From NCBI RefSeq assembly GCF_947172395.1, contig NC_069097.1, forward strand, positions 10,896,142-10,960,141: a DNA stretch of 64,000 nt, written 5' to 3'. Source of the stretch: Bicyclus anynana (Eukaryota > Arthropoda > Insecta > Lepidoptera > Nymphalidae). The notes under the pieces are model-generated. The model did no database searches and was not told where the DNA came from. It saw nothing but the letters and a program-made list of their open reading frames with translations. A program made the translations under genes and the position numbers. Every line of letters begins with the position of its first letter. Positions within the stretch are counted from its first letter, which is position 1. Positions 33,189 to 42,785 of this stretch are shown in pieces.

Positions 33189-33480
33189 AGCAGCGTTTTT
33201 CCTGAAATAAAACGCATATTAAATTACTAACCTAAATTCGAAGCTTAAGATAATTTCTGCCTGTTGATTTTCAACGCAATGAGCTAGATGTTCGAACCAT
33301 TGTTCGACCAGCTGCCTGGTAGGTGAAGTGAGGGGGATGTGCGAAAGAGAGGCATATAGACACGTAGAAAGAGAAGGGAAACACACGCGAAAGGACGAGT
33401 GCTATCTCAATCAATTAAGCTTCGAATTTAGGTTAGTAATTTAATATGCGTTTTATTTCAGGAAAAACGCTGCTATTAAA
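33183..33480. mobile_element. 298-bp element with 66-bp perfect inverted ends
   Basis: 33,183-33,248 and 33,415-33,480 are exact reverse complements of each other ('tttaatagcagcgtttttcc' ... 'aaattcgaagcttaa'). The interior contains the right arm of the 22.3/33.3-kb inverted repeat. It is non-coding and resembles a foldback or MITE element. Confidence 0.75.
33273..33430 (-). repeat. right arm of a long-range inverted repeat
   Basis: Matches the reverse complement of 22,277-22,435. The near identity over about 158 bp points to a recent duplication, recent transposition or gene conversion. Confidence 0.85.
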
Positions 33481-33483
33481 AAG

Positions 33484-33545
33484 CGTGGGAGGTCTAAGCT
33501 CCATATCCCGTATCTTAAAAGGAGGGAGACCTGGTCCTTCAGTAG
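33484..33545 (+). mobile_element. family I SINE-like fragment
   Basis: 'gcgtgggaggtctaagctcc' and 'atatcccgtatctt' match the family I 3' end. Short and truncated. Confidence 0.4.
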
Positions 33546-33681
33546 GTCGTAAAAAGGGGGGGAAATTAATGACCCTCATTTTACCACGGGAACGGGAAAT
33601 ACACGGTTAGAACGCTAGTTTTCCCATAAAATCGAAAAGGCATTCAAATATATTATTTCTGATGTTCCTATGTATTTTAAC

Positions 33682-33950
33682 AGCCTCCGTGGCGCAGTGG
33701 ATTTACAAGACGGAGGTCCTGGGTTCGATCCCCGGATGGGCTGATTGAGGTTTTCTTAATTAGTCCAGGCTTCGGCCGTGGCTAGTTACCAAGTGATTTT
33801 CCGTTCCGATACGACGTGGTCTAGAAACCGAAAGGGGTGTGGATTTTCATCCAACAATTTAGTTTGCTTGCATCTTAGATGCATCATAACGTACCATCAG
33901 TTAAGATTGTAGTAAAGAGCTAACTTGTACAGAATAAAGAAAGACCTATT
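33682..33950 (+). mobile_element. SINE family B, slightly deleted
   Basis: tRNA-like head with A box 'tggcgcagtgg' and a perfect B box GGTTCGATCCC. The body lacks the 'gtctggctggtgggagc' segment present at 16,940. It ends in a short A-rich tail. Confidence 0.8.
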
Positions 33951-34707
33951 CTGTGAATTCAGTGGAAGAAGAGTGCATTTTCATTTCATTTCATACAAAA
34001 TGAATGTAAGTAAAAGTTGCACAGACTGACATTAAAACCCTTATGAAATACAGCTGCATTGCCCCTGGGCTTTTGAAAACTTTAGACGCTTTAGACGCTT
34101 TAAATCTGCCGACAAAATAGTCGTCAGATTTAAAGTTACTTTGTGAGTACTATTTTTAAATATTGGATAGAAGCAGGCGTTACTTTGCGGAAGTTCATCA
34201 TGATTATATAATGATTTATTTATTTTGCTATCATCCGCGAAAATTCGGCGAACCCATGCGACAACGTCACCCAGGTCCGACTAAATACTCTCTACGTACG
34301 TTTCACCCCGAAGGCCAATAGTAAATGACGCTGGCCCAATGCGGATTGGCAGACTTCAAATACGCAGAGAATTAAGAAAATTACATATATTTACCAAGTT
34401 TTATTAATTGTTTTATCATGGTCGTAGAAAAAGTATTGTATGCCACTGCACATAATTAGAGATTGTAGCACTCGTGTTACAGACAGTGGGATAATAGTAG
34501 GTATATTATATATTGATTAGTACATTATAAAAATTTTACCCTACAAATATTATTCCTTTGATAAATTTTATGATACCTACGCGTAAGTGAATGTCATTTG
34601 ACTGGACCGTTCTAGCGTTTCAGTTGAAAAACTCTGTCTCCGAGAGATGGATGAGGGTCATTCATCAACTATTGTGTCAGATTTCAGTTTCATGAAATAT
34701 TATAATA
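33951..34707. other. spacer with SINE A fragment
   Basis: 34,331-34,383 ('ctggcccaatgcggattggc') is a minus-strand internal fragment of SINE A. The remainder is unremarkable. Confidence 0.5.
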
Positions 34708-34875
34708 CTAGTGGATGTCTCTCAGTTTCACCCGGATATTTCCATTTTTCGTAGAAATATGAGAATAGTATATAGTTAATGTTATTCCTTATGACATCAG
34801 CTATATGCCAATTAACGTTCCGTCAAAGTTCGTTCATTCTTTTCATAGATAAACCGGAACAAACAGACAAACAAA
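34708..34875 (-). mobile_element. degenerate Helitron-like element
   Basis: Starts CTAG after A (34,708) with 'gtttcacccggatatttcc', a diverged family C end. The 5' end is unclear. Confidence 0.4.
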
Positions 34876-35778
34876 ATTTCTAAAATTTATTTTTTGAAAT
34901 AACTACCCTATTACACCTACTTGTAGAAAAAATCTATTAAAAAAAGAATTTTCAATTTCATTTATTTGTACCTACAGATTTCCCGCATTCGGAGCTCGTC
35001 GACTGTACATAGTTGTTTATTTTTTTTTGTAGGACATGAAAAAGTAGATTTAGTTTTCGTACTTTTAAAAGCACTTCCTGGATTTAATTTACAATACGTG
35101 ATACAAATGCAGCTAGTTTGCATTGAAAGCGGAACATGAAATAAAGATATGGAAATTTCATTGCAAATGTGCAGCTTTGTTTAAATTAAATTCATTTTCA
35201 CAAACACGCTTCATTGACTTTTATTTATAAAGAAGAAAATGAAAAGGAAATATTAAAATAATATTTGGATTATTAAAGTAAATTAAAATATCGTACAGTT
35301 TTTAAAACAAACCAATTCTTGTATGTTCTTGCATACGTACCTATATTTTTATAGCTCGGAAATGGGACAGACGTTTTTGATAAATTTTGTATCTAAGTAA
35401 GTTTTAATTTATGAAAGTGTTTACATAGATTTTTCAGAAACCGTAATAAAAAAAGATTTTTTTTAAATAAATTCAAAGCAATATGTACTGCTCATTCCTA
35501 CTCCAAGCACTGATTTTCCCCTTCATGTAAGAGGAAATGGGAATACTATAACATAGAAATAAAAGAGTATTTACCATGGTCAATATAATCCGCCGTCTTT
35601 GATAGCTCGCCATATTGGATTTTGAATGACGTCACTAAACAAACATTGCCACAAAAACTAAACATGTAAAATTACAGCTCAATCTAGTTTTCTGATCGGA
35701 TTAGCTGTTTTTAAATTTAGTTGGTTTTAACATAAAACAAAAAGCGTAAAATTCTAATATATTAGAAACTGCTTTTTC
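34876..35778. other. AT-rich spacer
   Basis: No gene was seen. Confidence 0.35.
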
Positions 35779-35810
35779 AAGAATTGACCCCTTAAAATGG
35801 GTCAATTCTT
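35779..35810. repeat. perfect 12-bp hairpin
   Basis: Arms AAGAATTGACCC and GGGTCAATTCTT enclose 8 nt. Function unknown. Confidence 0.6.
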
Positions 35811-36297
35811 AAAAAAACTGATAGTTTTTCTTTATATTTTTTCTGTCTACAAGATTTTGTTGTTCGTAGAATAGGGTCATGCTTTATGTCGCGTAAAACC
35901 GGACGAAATGTGTTTCAGAAGTGCTGAATCTTCGCACTTGTGTTTTATTACCTTTTTAGATATATGGGTCGAAGCTCATGAGGGCGCCCCGTCACACCAG
36001 CTCCGCGTCGTTTCGTGCCTTGTATATCTATGGACCTCACTATCTCAAGTTTATCAGCAAGGCGCGGCCCGAGTGGCTCTAGTGAGCTGTGACCTTAAAA
36101 GTGTACTCATATCGAGTGATCCATCAAAGCCCTTTCGAAGCACATCAAAATAACAGCTAAGGCCTTTTTTAACGACTGGCTATTTTCAATGTGTTTAGGT
36201 TTCAAATTGGATTTAAGGATTTTTATTTCTGTTTAGTTTTACGGCGTCTGTCAAGTGTTTATTGGTATTATTAAATAAGTAATCAGAAGGGTGGTAC
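35811..36297. other. spacer with GC-richer patch
   Basis: 35,908-36,153 is an 81-codon open frame in a GC-richer patch ('gggcgccccgtcacaccagc'). I recognise no family, and it could be an old repeat. Confidence 0.3.
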
Positions 36298-36483
36298 CAG
36301 TGGCGAAGTATAGAATTTAGATCAAGGTAAGCCGTCCCAAAGAAAAGGAAATTCATACAAAGTGATACAAACTCCGGTTTCCATATATCCATATATATGT
36401 AATAAATATTACAACAATGAATATGTATGGATTTTTAAAAGGTAACCCGCCGGGAATCGGTTTGCTTGGACTTTTCGCCACTG
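36298..36483. mobile_element. hAT-like MITE
   Basis: Terminal inverted repeats CAGTGGCGAA (36,298-36,307) and its complement TTCGCCACTG (36,474-36,483). CAG-starting short repeats with a 'GGCG' core are common in hAT-superfamily elements. The flanking 8-mers match only at their GTAC end, so the target duplication is weak. It is 186 bp and non-coding. Confidence 0.5.
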
Positions 36484-36687
36484 GTGTGTACATTTTTATA
36501 TTGTTTAATTAGTTACTCACCACGCTGTTTTATTGTGGATTGGTGCGCTCAGGAGCTCATAACTCGTACATAGATAAAATAACACCACTCAGACTAGAAA
36601 TTTTGATTGAAAAGAGAGAAGCTTAATCAAAAAGCCCGAGAACTCGAGCTATAGGACCTTCATAATCAATAATTCATTTTTAATTTT

Positions 36688-37180
36688 GTCATCATTATCA
36701 ACCTTAATTCAGCTCACTGTTGAGCACGGGTCCACCACGGATTTGTGGATTGGCATACTTCACACGCGTAGAGAATTAAGACAATTCTCAGTTATAACTG
36801 TTTTCTCACGATGTTTTTCCTTCACCGTTTGATTTAATTTCTTAAAATAAACTTTTACTGAAAAGTTGTATGTGCATGCCCCGGACCGGATTCAAACCTA
36901 ACCCTCCGAATCGAAGGCAGAGGTAAAGTCTTTTTTTTCTTTTTTTTTTATTCTTTACAAGTTAGCCCTTGACTACAGTCTCACCTGATGGTAAGATGCA
37001 GTCTAAGATGGAAGCGGGCTAACTTGTAAGGAGGAGGATGAAAATCCACACCCCTTTCTGTTTCTACACGGCATCGTACTGGAACGTTAAATCGCTTGGC
37101 GGTACGTCTTTGCCGGTAGGGTGGTAACTAGCTACGGCCGAATCCTCCCACCAGCCAAAGTCTACTGGGCTATCACGGCT
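36688..37180 (-). mobile_element. SINE family A interrupted by SINE B
   Basis: A minus-strand SINE A runs 36,688-36,931 and resumes 37,157-37,180 ('tactgggctatcacggct'). The interruption is a SINE B with a 7-bp target duplication. This gives relative age: this A copy is older than the B insertion. Confidence 0.85.
36932..37156 (-). mobile_element. SINE family B inserted in SINE A
   Basis: Flanked by direct repeats AAAGTCT (36,925-36,931 and 37,157-37,163). The poly-A tail appears as plus-strand T runs at 36,932-36,950. It ends inside the body ('ccaccagcc'), so it is 5'-truncated and lacks the tRNA-like head. Confidence 0.85.
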
Positions 37181-37494
37181 ATTATGTGTATACGAAAACC
37201 AATTTAAATATATTAAGTACCATATTTAATTACAGGCTCTATTAGATTTTAGCTAGCTCCTCTAGCATGTTGCTAAGAGCTTCTAAAAGAGACAAAGCTT
37301 ATTATGTCCGTTACACAATCCGTGTACACGTCGCGTAAGCTTCCCTTTCTGTCCCATAACAAATAGAACAACGCCGGGATATTTCTGGATAACAACAAAG
37401 CTTCCATTACGCAAACCAATGTTACCGGCGCAGAACGAAGTACAATACTCCGCACAAAATGGCCTCGATTCAAAACAATGGATATCTATGGTTG

Positions 37495-37925
37495 TGTGTT
37501 TGCCTCGTTGATCCAGTGGTCCTCGGTTCGACACCTGGGTCAGCTGTAATATAGCTCTACAAGACGTGACGGGTAGCAACGGCAGTGATTGAAACATTAT
37601 TTTGTCGTAGAGGAAACACCTCGAGCAGGTCCCAGGACTTGTGACCTTGGGTGTAGGGTTGAGGGATCCCTTTAGAATGCATAAACAATCACCTCCCCTG
37701 GCCAACATGTTGCATGTTGCACAAAATCATTAACGCGACTAGCAGTGTGACGGTGTCCACGCTGCCTAACAAACAACTGAGCTCATATCATCAATGTCCA
37801 ACCGTCTGAGCTATGGCTACCATGTAAGCCCGATACCATCTTATACTGCATCGTCACTTAACATCAGGTGAGATCGTAGTCAAGGACTGAGTGAAAAATA
37901 AAATAATAAATAAATAAATAAATAT
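37495..37925 (+). mobile_element. possible composite SINE-like repeat
   Basis: A tRNA-like segment ('gatccagtggtcctcggttc', B box GGTTCGACACC) opens it. The tail 37,840-37,900 ('catcaggtgagatcgtagtc') is family B, ending in an (AAAT)n run. The middle is not family B and includes, on the minus strand, a 'ttaaagggatccctcaaccc'-like stretch resembling 62,930-62,965. It could be two overlapping repeats instead of one element. Confidence 0.4.
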
Positions 37926-38758
37926 AAAATAATTTCGTTTAGCTACTGTTATTCCAATTAATCAAAACGAAGACTGCCGACCTGACCTTGTCACTAATTA
38001 TGAAAATGGCAGTAATTATTAATTTCGGCCTTCAAAATAGGTTAATCTTTTAAATGGTTACCAAAGGAGCCATAATGTGCAATTATTACGTGTCCCTCGA
38101 CCTCAATAATTACCTGTCAACATGACTATGGAGCTTAAATGGCAAATTGCTCTGCATACTGTGACAATTATTGGAGGTTAATTATTCTGTAATAATATTA
38201 TACAAAATTATTAAATGGCAATTTTAATATGAAAAGCTTGGAGAGTACAGGCTTGAATTTACCGTTATGTTTGTACTCGTACAATGATATTTAAATAAAA
38301 ACATTCCTTTACAAAAACGAACGCTATGTTTTTATTGTTTGGACAATGGACATGATATGAATTTTATTTTTTTCTCCCCAACCGTATACTGAAAATATCT
38401 CGTTGTAGTAGCCTGTGTAGTTACGTAATAAGAAGTCCCAAGTTCAGGTCCTGGTTTGGCTTCTAAATATTTCTCAATTAACAAAGAACTTCTAAGTAGC
38501 AGTTTGGATTTGGGAGGTTTACGTTTAAGTTAATCCGTCGGTCTTGGTTATTATCATCAAAATTAGACCGTTAGTGTTAAACATAACCAACCCGCATTAA
38601 AACGTGGGGGTAAAGGTTCAATTTGGTCATGATAAAATAATCTTAGGAATTAGGTAGATTTTACTCAGTAAAATGTAACTTTAAAAGCTTTTAGGGATCG
38701 TTAATAATAATTTTTATCTGTTATGAGAGTAGATAACAGTAAGCTTTTCCAATTGTAA
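37926..38758. other. spacer
   Basis: No gene was seen up to the pogo-like element. Confidence 0.35.
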
Positions 38759-39382
38759 TAGGTAGGGGAAGGTGAGGTATAATGATCCCCTTAAGGGAAA
38801 AACTCAACTGTGGCTAAAGTGTAAGGCAAAATCGCAAGATTTCTATTGTTGAAGGTAGTAAATTTACTTTACTTTGTAACTGTTTACTTATTTTTTATTA
38901 TTTAATTAGTATTCTTTTGTATTAGAGTTTCTTGCAAAAGTTAAGTAAAGGATCATTTTATACACACCTATGTATAAAATGATCCCTGGGGTAGGGGTAA
39001 AATAATCCCAGGGATCATTTTATACCTCAAGTTGATAAATATCAACGAAATAAAACAGCTGTTTAATTTAGTCATAATTATGTATTGTGCATAACAATTT
39101 CAGTATGTAAGCAAGTTACACAAAACTTTTGCAGTCTTCTAGTTTCATTAGAGATCTTTTTTTTTGTAATTATCTACTACTCAGTCAACAAAACTTAACA
39201 TTAAACATTGCAACAAACTTTTAAAAGGTTTAAACAATCAACAAAGTCAAGCAATAAGTAAACAAATAAACGTAGTCAAGCAATAAGTAAACAAATAAAC
39301 TCTTCTGAATAAAAAAACAAATAGGCTTATTTCTATCAAAGGTGTTTTTATCAATGTCATAAATCAATAGAAAAATCAACTC

Positions 39383-39388
39383 TTTATT
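39383..39388 (-). terminator. polyadenylation signal AATAAA for transposase gene
   Basis: The minus-strand AATAAA lies about 40 nt beyond the stop codon and inside the element, so it could terminate the transposase transcript. Confidence 0.6.
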
Positions 39389-39428
39389 AAAAAATAATTA
39401 TTTTCTTGTCAAGAATTTAGAAATAGAC

Positions 39429-41486
39429 CTATAGCCTTAAATTTTTTTTCACATTATGAAATTGATTACTAGAAAGGCAAATATCGCAAGTAAAGTCGCC
39501 TTCATCGTCACTATCTATTCCCGCACAAGCTTCATGTCCCCATTTAAGACACATAACGCACCTAATCCACCCTTCGCCTTTGTTGTCTTTGGAGTAGCTT
39601 TCAGTACAGAAGAGGCATTCGGTATCACTCTCCTCTTCTGAAGAATCTGATCTGTTTTGCTTTTTTTTGCCTTTTCCCTTTCCGCTTCTTTTTCCTTTCC
39701 CGACTCCTTTTCCTTTCCCACCACATTTAAATTTATCGTTCTGTTTGTTGGTTACCGTTTTTTTATTTTTTTTTTGTTCTATAGCTGTTTTCTTTTTGAC
39801 TTCCTCTTCAAGGTATTTTTTATAGGGTGTGCTGGTCAGTACTGACGTGTCTACTCTTATTCGTCTAGCAGTCGCCCTTTTTCCAACTATCTTTGGTATT
39901 GGCCGTACTTCCCTCGGTGTAACAACACCAAAAGATGTGGATGGAAGACCAACAGCCAAGGTTAGAGGTAATCTTTCAGAAGATGCAGATGCTGAGGTGT
40001 TTTCCGGGAAGGACGAAGGTTGCCGCAATGACAGTGGTGTTCGTGGAGATTTTTCAATTATTATTGGAGTCGAAGTTTCAATTGGAGACAGCTGAGGTGT
40101 TATATGAAGGGGTTCTTGGATATCAACTTGTAAAGATTGTAGTGTTTCAGTTTCTGGATTACTCGCTTGAGGAGAAGGTGCTTGCATGGTTTCTGCTAAT
40201 GGAGGACTTGACGTCCCTGGGACCAGAATAGGTGGTTCTACCGTGTCATTGTCAACATCCATTTCAGTCGTTTCAGCAGCAATAAAGTCCACATTAGTGA
40301 AAATGTCTGGATTGAATGGATATATTCCTGTTTTGCTGAATCCATTCATACTATTCAGTGGTACTGCTGCTTTTAAATAGGCCTCTGTAAAAATTTTCGT
40401 TATTTGGAACACGGTTACGACTCTCCCAGGATTGTTATTCATCCACTTCTCTAACGCTTGGTTATGATAAACGCTTAGCGGATACATGACTCCAACGTCC
40501 AAGGGTTGGAGTTTATGGGTACAATGAGGCGGCAGGCATAGAATAGTGACGTGATTATCCCTGGCCTTTAATACCACATTCAAATTTTTTGTGTGAGATA
40601 AATGACCATCCAATATCAAAAGAGCCGGATCTTCTGCTGTCGGTTTGGCATGAATTAAGAAGTGATCGAACCACTGAGAAAACACATCTAATTTCATCCA
40701 ACCCGATGGATTGCATGCAAATATAGCGCCTGGAGGTGCGCCATCCATTAGTTCTATTTTCATCCGGACTCTGCGGAAGATCAACATTGGAGGAACAAAA
40801 GTTCCAGAAGCTGAGGTACAAATCACTGCGGTTGTTGTTTCACCTCTCTCAGCTGAAGTCACTCGCGCTACTTGTTTACGGCCTGTTTGTGCAAATACTC
40901 TCGAATTTTTTGTTGGGACAGTGCATAAACTCGTCTCGTCAACATTAAATATCCGATGGGGTGGAAAATAATGTTTTTCTAGCACGTTTTTCAAAGTTGA
41001 AAAAAAAATATCCACTACAGGCTTATTAAAAGCTCGCGCTCGAGCAGAAGACGTTGATTCTGGGGCACGCATCGTAATGTCCGGATGCCTACGTCTAAAT
41101 CCACGAAGCCATTCAAGTCCAGCTTTTCCTTTTGCTTCAGAAAATGGATGCGGTAAATTATTTCTCTCTGCCAGTTGGAAAGCTAAGGTTAAAACATCCT
41201 GTGTGGTCAGTCCGTACATTCTAGATTCCATGTCTTTAATGTAATCAACAAGTTCTTGTTCTTGTTCTAGGTTAAACACTGTTTTTTTGCCACCTAACTT
41301 TTTAACGGAGCCTACAGCAATTTTATTTTTTCCTTTGGCTCTTCTTTTTAATGCCATCACAGGGACCTTAAACTCTCTACTTGCAGTTTTGTAAGGCATA
41401 CCATCTCTGACGGCATCTAATGCCTTTTGCATTTGTTCTTCAGGCCAATTTTGGCGATTAGTTTTGCGGATATAAATTCTCGGCAT
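39429..41486 (-). CDS. pogo/Tigger-like transposase with C-terminal PHD finger, 685 aa
   Basis: Catalyses cut-and-paste DNA transposition in the nucleus. Domains in order (numbered from the chosen Met): an N-terminal psq/CENP-B-type helix-turn-helix (about 10-52, 'WPEEQMQKALDAVRDGM' ... 'MALKRRAKG'); a second CENP-B/Tc5-type DNA-binding region (about 70-145, ending 'GLEWLRGFRRRHPDITMRAP'); and a DDE_1 catalytic core with Asp183 (NVDETS), Asp293 (ILDGHLSH) and Asp330 (LQPLDVG), a DD36D spacing. A Pro/Ser/Thr-rich linker follows, then a Lys/Gly-rich basic stretch (about 575-612), then a C4HC3 PHD finger (C624, C627, C643, C646, H651, C654, C667, C670). I chose Met at 41,486 over an upstream in-frame Met at 41,612. 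The extra 42 codons run through subterminal repeat sequence, and a good splice acceptor (pyrimidine tract then ACAG) ends 3 nt before 'ATGCCGAG', suggesting a 5' UTR intron. All catalytic and zinc ligands are present, so it may be active. Confidence 0.9.
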   Translation of the reverse strand: MPRIYIRKTNRQNWPEEQMQKALDAVRDGMPYKTASREFKVPVMALKRRAKGKNKIAVGSVKKLGGKKTVFNLEQEQELVDYIKDMESRMYGLTTQDVLTLAFQLAERNNLPHPFSEAKGKAGLEWLRGFRRRHPDITMRAPESTSSARARAFNKPVVDIFFSTLKNVLEKHYFPPHRIFNVDETSLCTVPTKNSRVFAQTGRKQVARVTSAERGETTTAVICTSASGTFVPPMLIFRRVRMKIELMDGAPPGAIFACNPSGWMKLDVFSQWFDHFLIHAKPTAEDPALLILDGHLSHTKNLNVVLKARDNHVTILCLPPHCTHKLQPLDVGVMYPLSVYHNQALEKWMNNNPGRVVTVFQITKIFTEAYLKAAVPLNSMNGFSKTGIYPFNPDIFTNVDFIAAETTEMDVDNDTVEPPILVPGTSSPPLAETMQAPSPQASNPETETLQSLQVDIQEPLHITPQLSPIETSTPIIIEKSPRTPLSLRQPSSFPENTSASASSERLPLTLAVGLPSTSFGVVTPREVRPIPKIVGKRATARRIRVDTSVLTSTPYKKYLEEEVKKKTAIEQKKNKKTVTNKQNDKFKCGGKGKGVGKGKRSGKGKGKKKQNRSDSSEEESDTECLFCTESYSKDNKGEGWIRCVMCLKWGHEACAGIDSDDEGDFTCDICLSSNQFHNVKKNLRL

Positions 41487-41489
41487 GAT

Positions 41490-41505
41490 CTGTAAAACCA
41501 AAAAA
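41490..41505 (-). promoter_or_regulatory. candidate 3' splice site upstream of transposase start
   Basis: The minus strand reads 'ttttttggttttacag' and then 'atcATG'. It supports a non-coding first exon in the right subterminal region and decides between two possible start codons. Confidence 0.5.
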
Positions 41506-42080
41506 TTATAATGGGGTAAAATGATTCCAGGGATCATTTTAAACACGCAGAAAGGGATCATTTCGCCCCAAACATTGAATTCCAAAATATCGATCAAAAC
41601 ATTAACCTTCAAATGCCGCGTACGGCGATCAAATATCTTAAATATTAGCTGACTGCTATTAATACCCGTAAATAAAACAACATTTCAATAAATACGAACA
41701 TGTAAAAAGTAATGAAAGTTCAAAAACAGGCTTACCTTAGATCAGAGCCACACTTTTTAATTATTTTTTGATAAAATCACGCCAAGCGCTTGCACCGCCA
41801 TGACACTTGGGGAGGCAACTGGCAGAGGCTCGGGAAACATGTTTCATGCTCATTTGGATAGATGGCACTAGTTATCTTTGCTTTACGGAGGGGGATCATT
41901 TGACCTCCAGGGATCGTATTACCTCACCTTCCCCTACCTATTGCCGAATTTCTAACTGCAGTTTCAAAGTTTGAACGACTACTTCGCAAAGAACTGTTAC
42001 TATCTAGAATATTAGATAGCGAGCTTATAACTTAAAAGAACTTTTTAGTTGATAATTTTAGCCTGCATTTAAAATACGAG

Positions 42081-42613
42081 TCATCATCATTATCAGCCGA
42101 TGGACGTTCACTGCTGGATAAAGGCCTCTTTCATGGACTTCCAAAACACAACGGTCTCGAGCCGCCAGTATACACCGGCTCCCTGCAACCAGCATGATGT
42201 CCTCAGTCCACCTAGGGAAGGTCGACCAACGCTGCGCTCTCCGGTGCAGGGTCGCTTTTCTAGCACCTTGAGACCCCAACGTCCATCGGCTCTTCGAACG
42301 ATGTGGCCTGCCCATTGCCACTTCGTCGTCGTCAGTGACTTTTGGTTCGTCTGCGGATTTTCTCATTTCGGATTGGAATCACGTAGATAAAGTCCAAGCA
42401 TAACTCGCTCCATCATCCGCTGAGTGACTTTGATCCTCCTTATAAGGCTAGTTAGCGACCAAGTTTCGGGGCCGTACGTCATCACTGGCAACACGCACTG
42501 TTCAAAGACATTCGTCTTCAGGCACTGAGTAATTTAGGACGCAAAGGTGTCGCGGAGTTTCGCGAACCCTGCCCAGTCGAGCGTTATTCAGCGGTTCACC
42601 TCTTTCTCGAAAT
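42081..42613 (-). pseudogene. LINE family F ORF2 3' end
   Basis: The minus strand carries the C-terminal coding region with frame breaks ('DRCVLEVHERGLYPAVNVHR' shadows a shifted frame). It ends 'atcggctgataatgatgatg', the tail typical of the family. The left 9 nt on the plus strand, 'tcatcatca', is the tail microsatellite. 5'-truncated. Confidence 0.75.
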
Positions 42614-42662
42614 TGGATCTAATTTACTGGACTTGAACAATACGTGTATAATTATGTAATTA

Positions 42663-42785
42663 TCAGCCATCATTATCAGCTGCAGGACGTCCACTGCTGG
42701 ACATAGGCTTCCTGTAAGGGCTTTCAATGCCGCCAGCTGCTCACCATCGATCCACCTAGTGGGAGGGTTGACCGACCCTGCCACT
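42663..42785 (-). pseudogene. short LINE family F tail fragment
   Basis: 'gcaggacgtccactgctgga', 'catcgatccacctagt' and 'gggagggttgaccgaccctg' are the last part of family F. It is separated from the preceding tail by about 50 bp. Confidence 0.6.

Larger units (their letters stand above)
38761..41938 (-). mobile_element. pogo/Tigger-type DNA transposon, complete
   Basis: A 3,178-bp element with terminal inverted repeats (19 bp identical, GGTAGGGGAAGGTGAGGTA) flanked by TA dinucleotides at 38,759-38,760 and 41,939-41,940, the target duplication of the Tc1/mariner-pogo group. Both subterminal regions carry many copies of GGGATCATTTTA-like words (for example 38,950-39,025 and 41,513-41,565). These are candidate transposase-binding sites. 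One minus-strand gene fills the middle and has no stop or frameshift. Confidence 0.9.

Noticed and set aside
37283..37708. 141-codon minus-strand frame as a gene
   Set aside because: It overlaps a tRNA-like SINE head and a repeat shared with 62.9 kb, with no domain recognised.
39829..40231. Plus-strand open frames opposite the transposase (88 and 98 codons)
   Set aside because: They are antisense shadows of the minus-strand transposase gene, without motifs or independent support.
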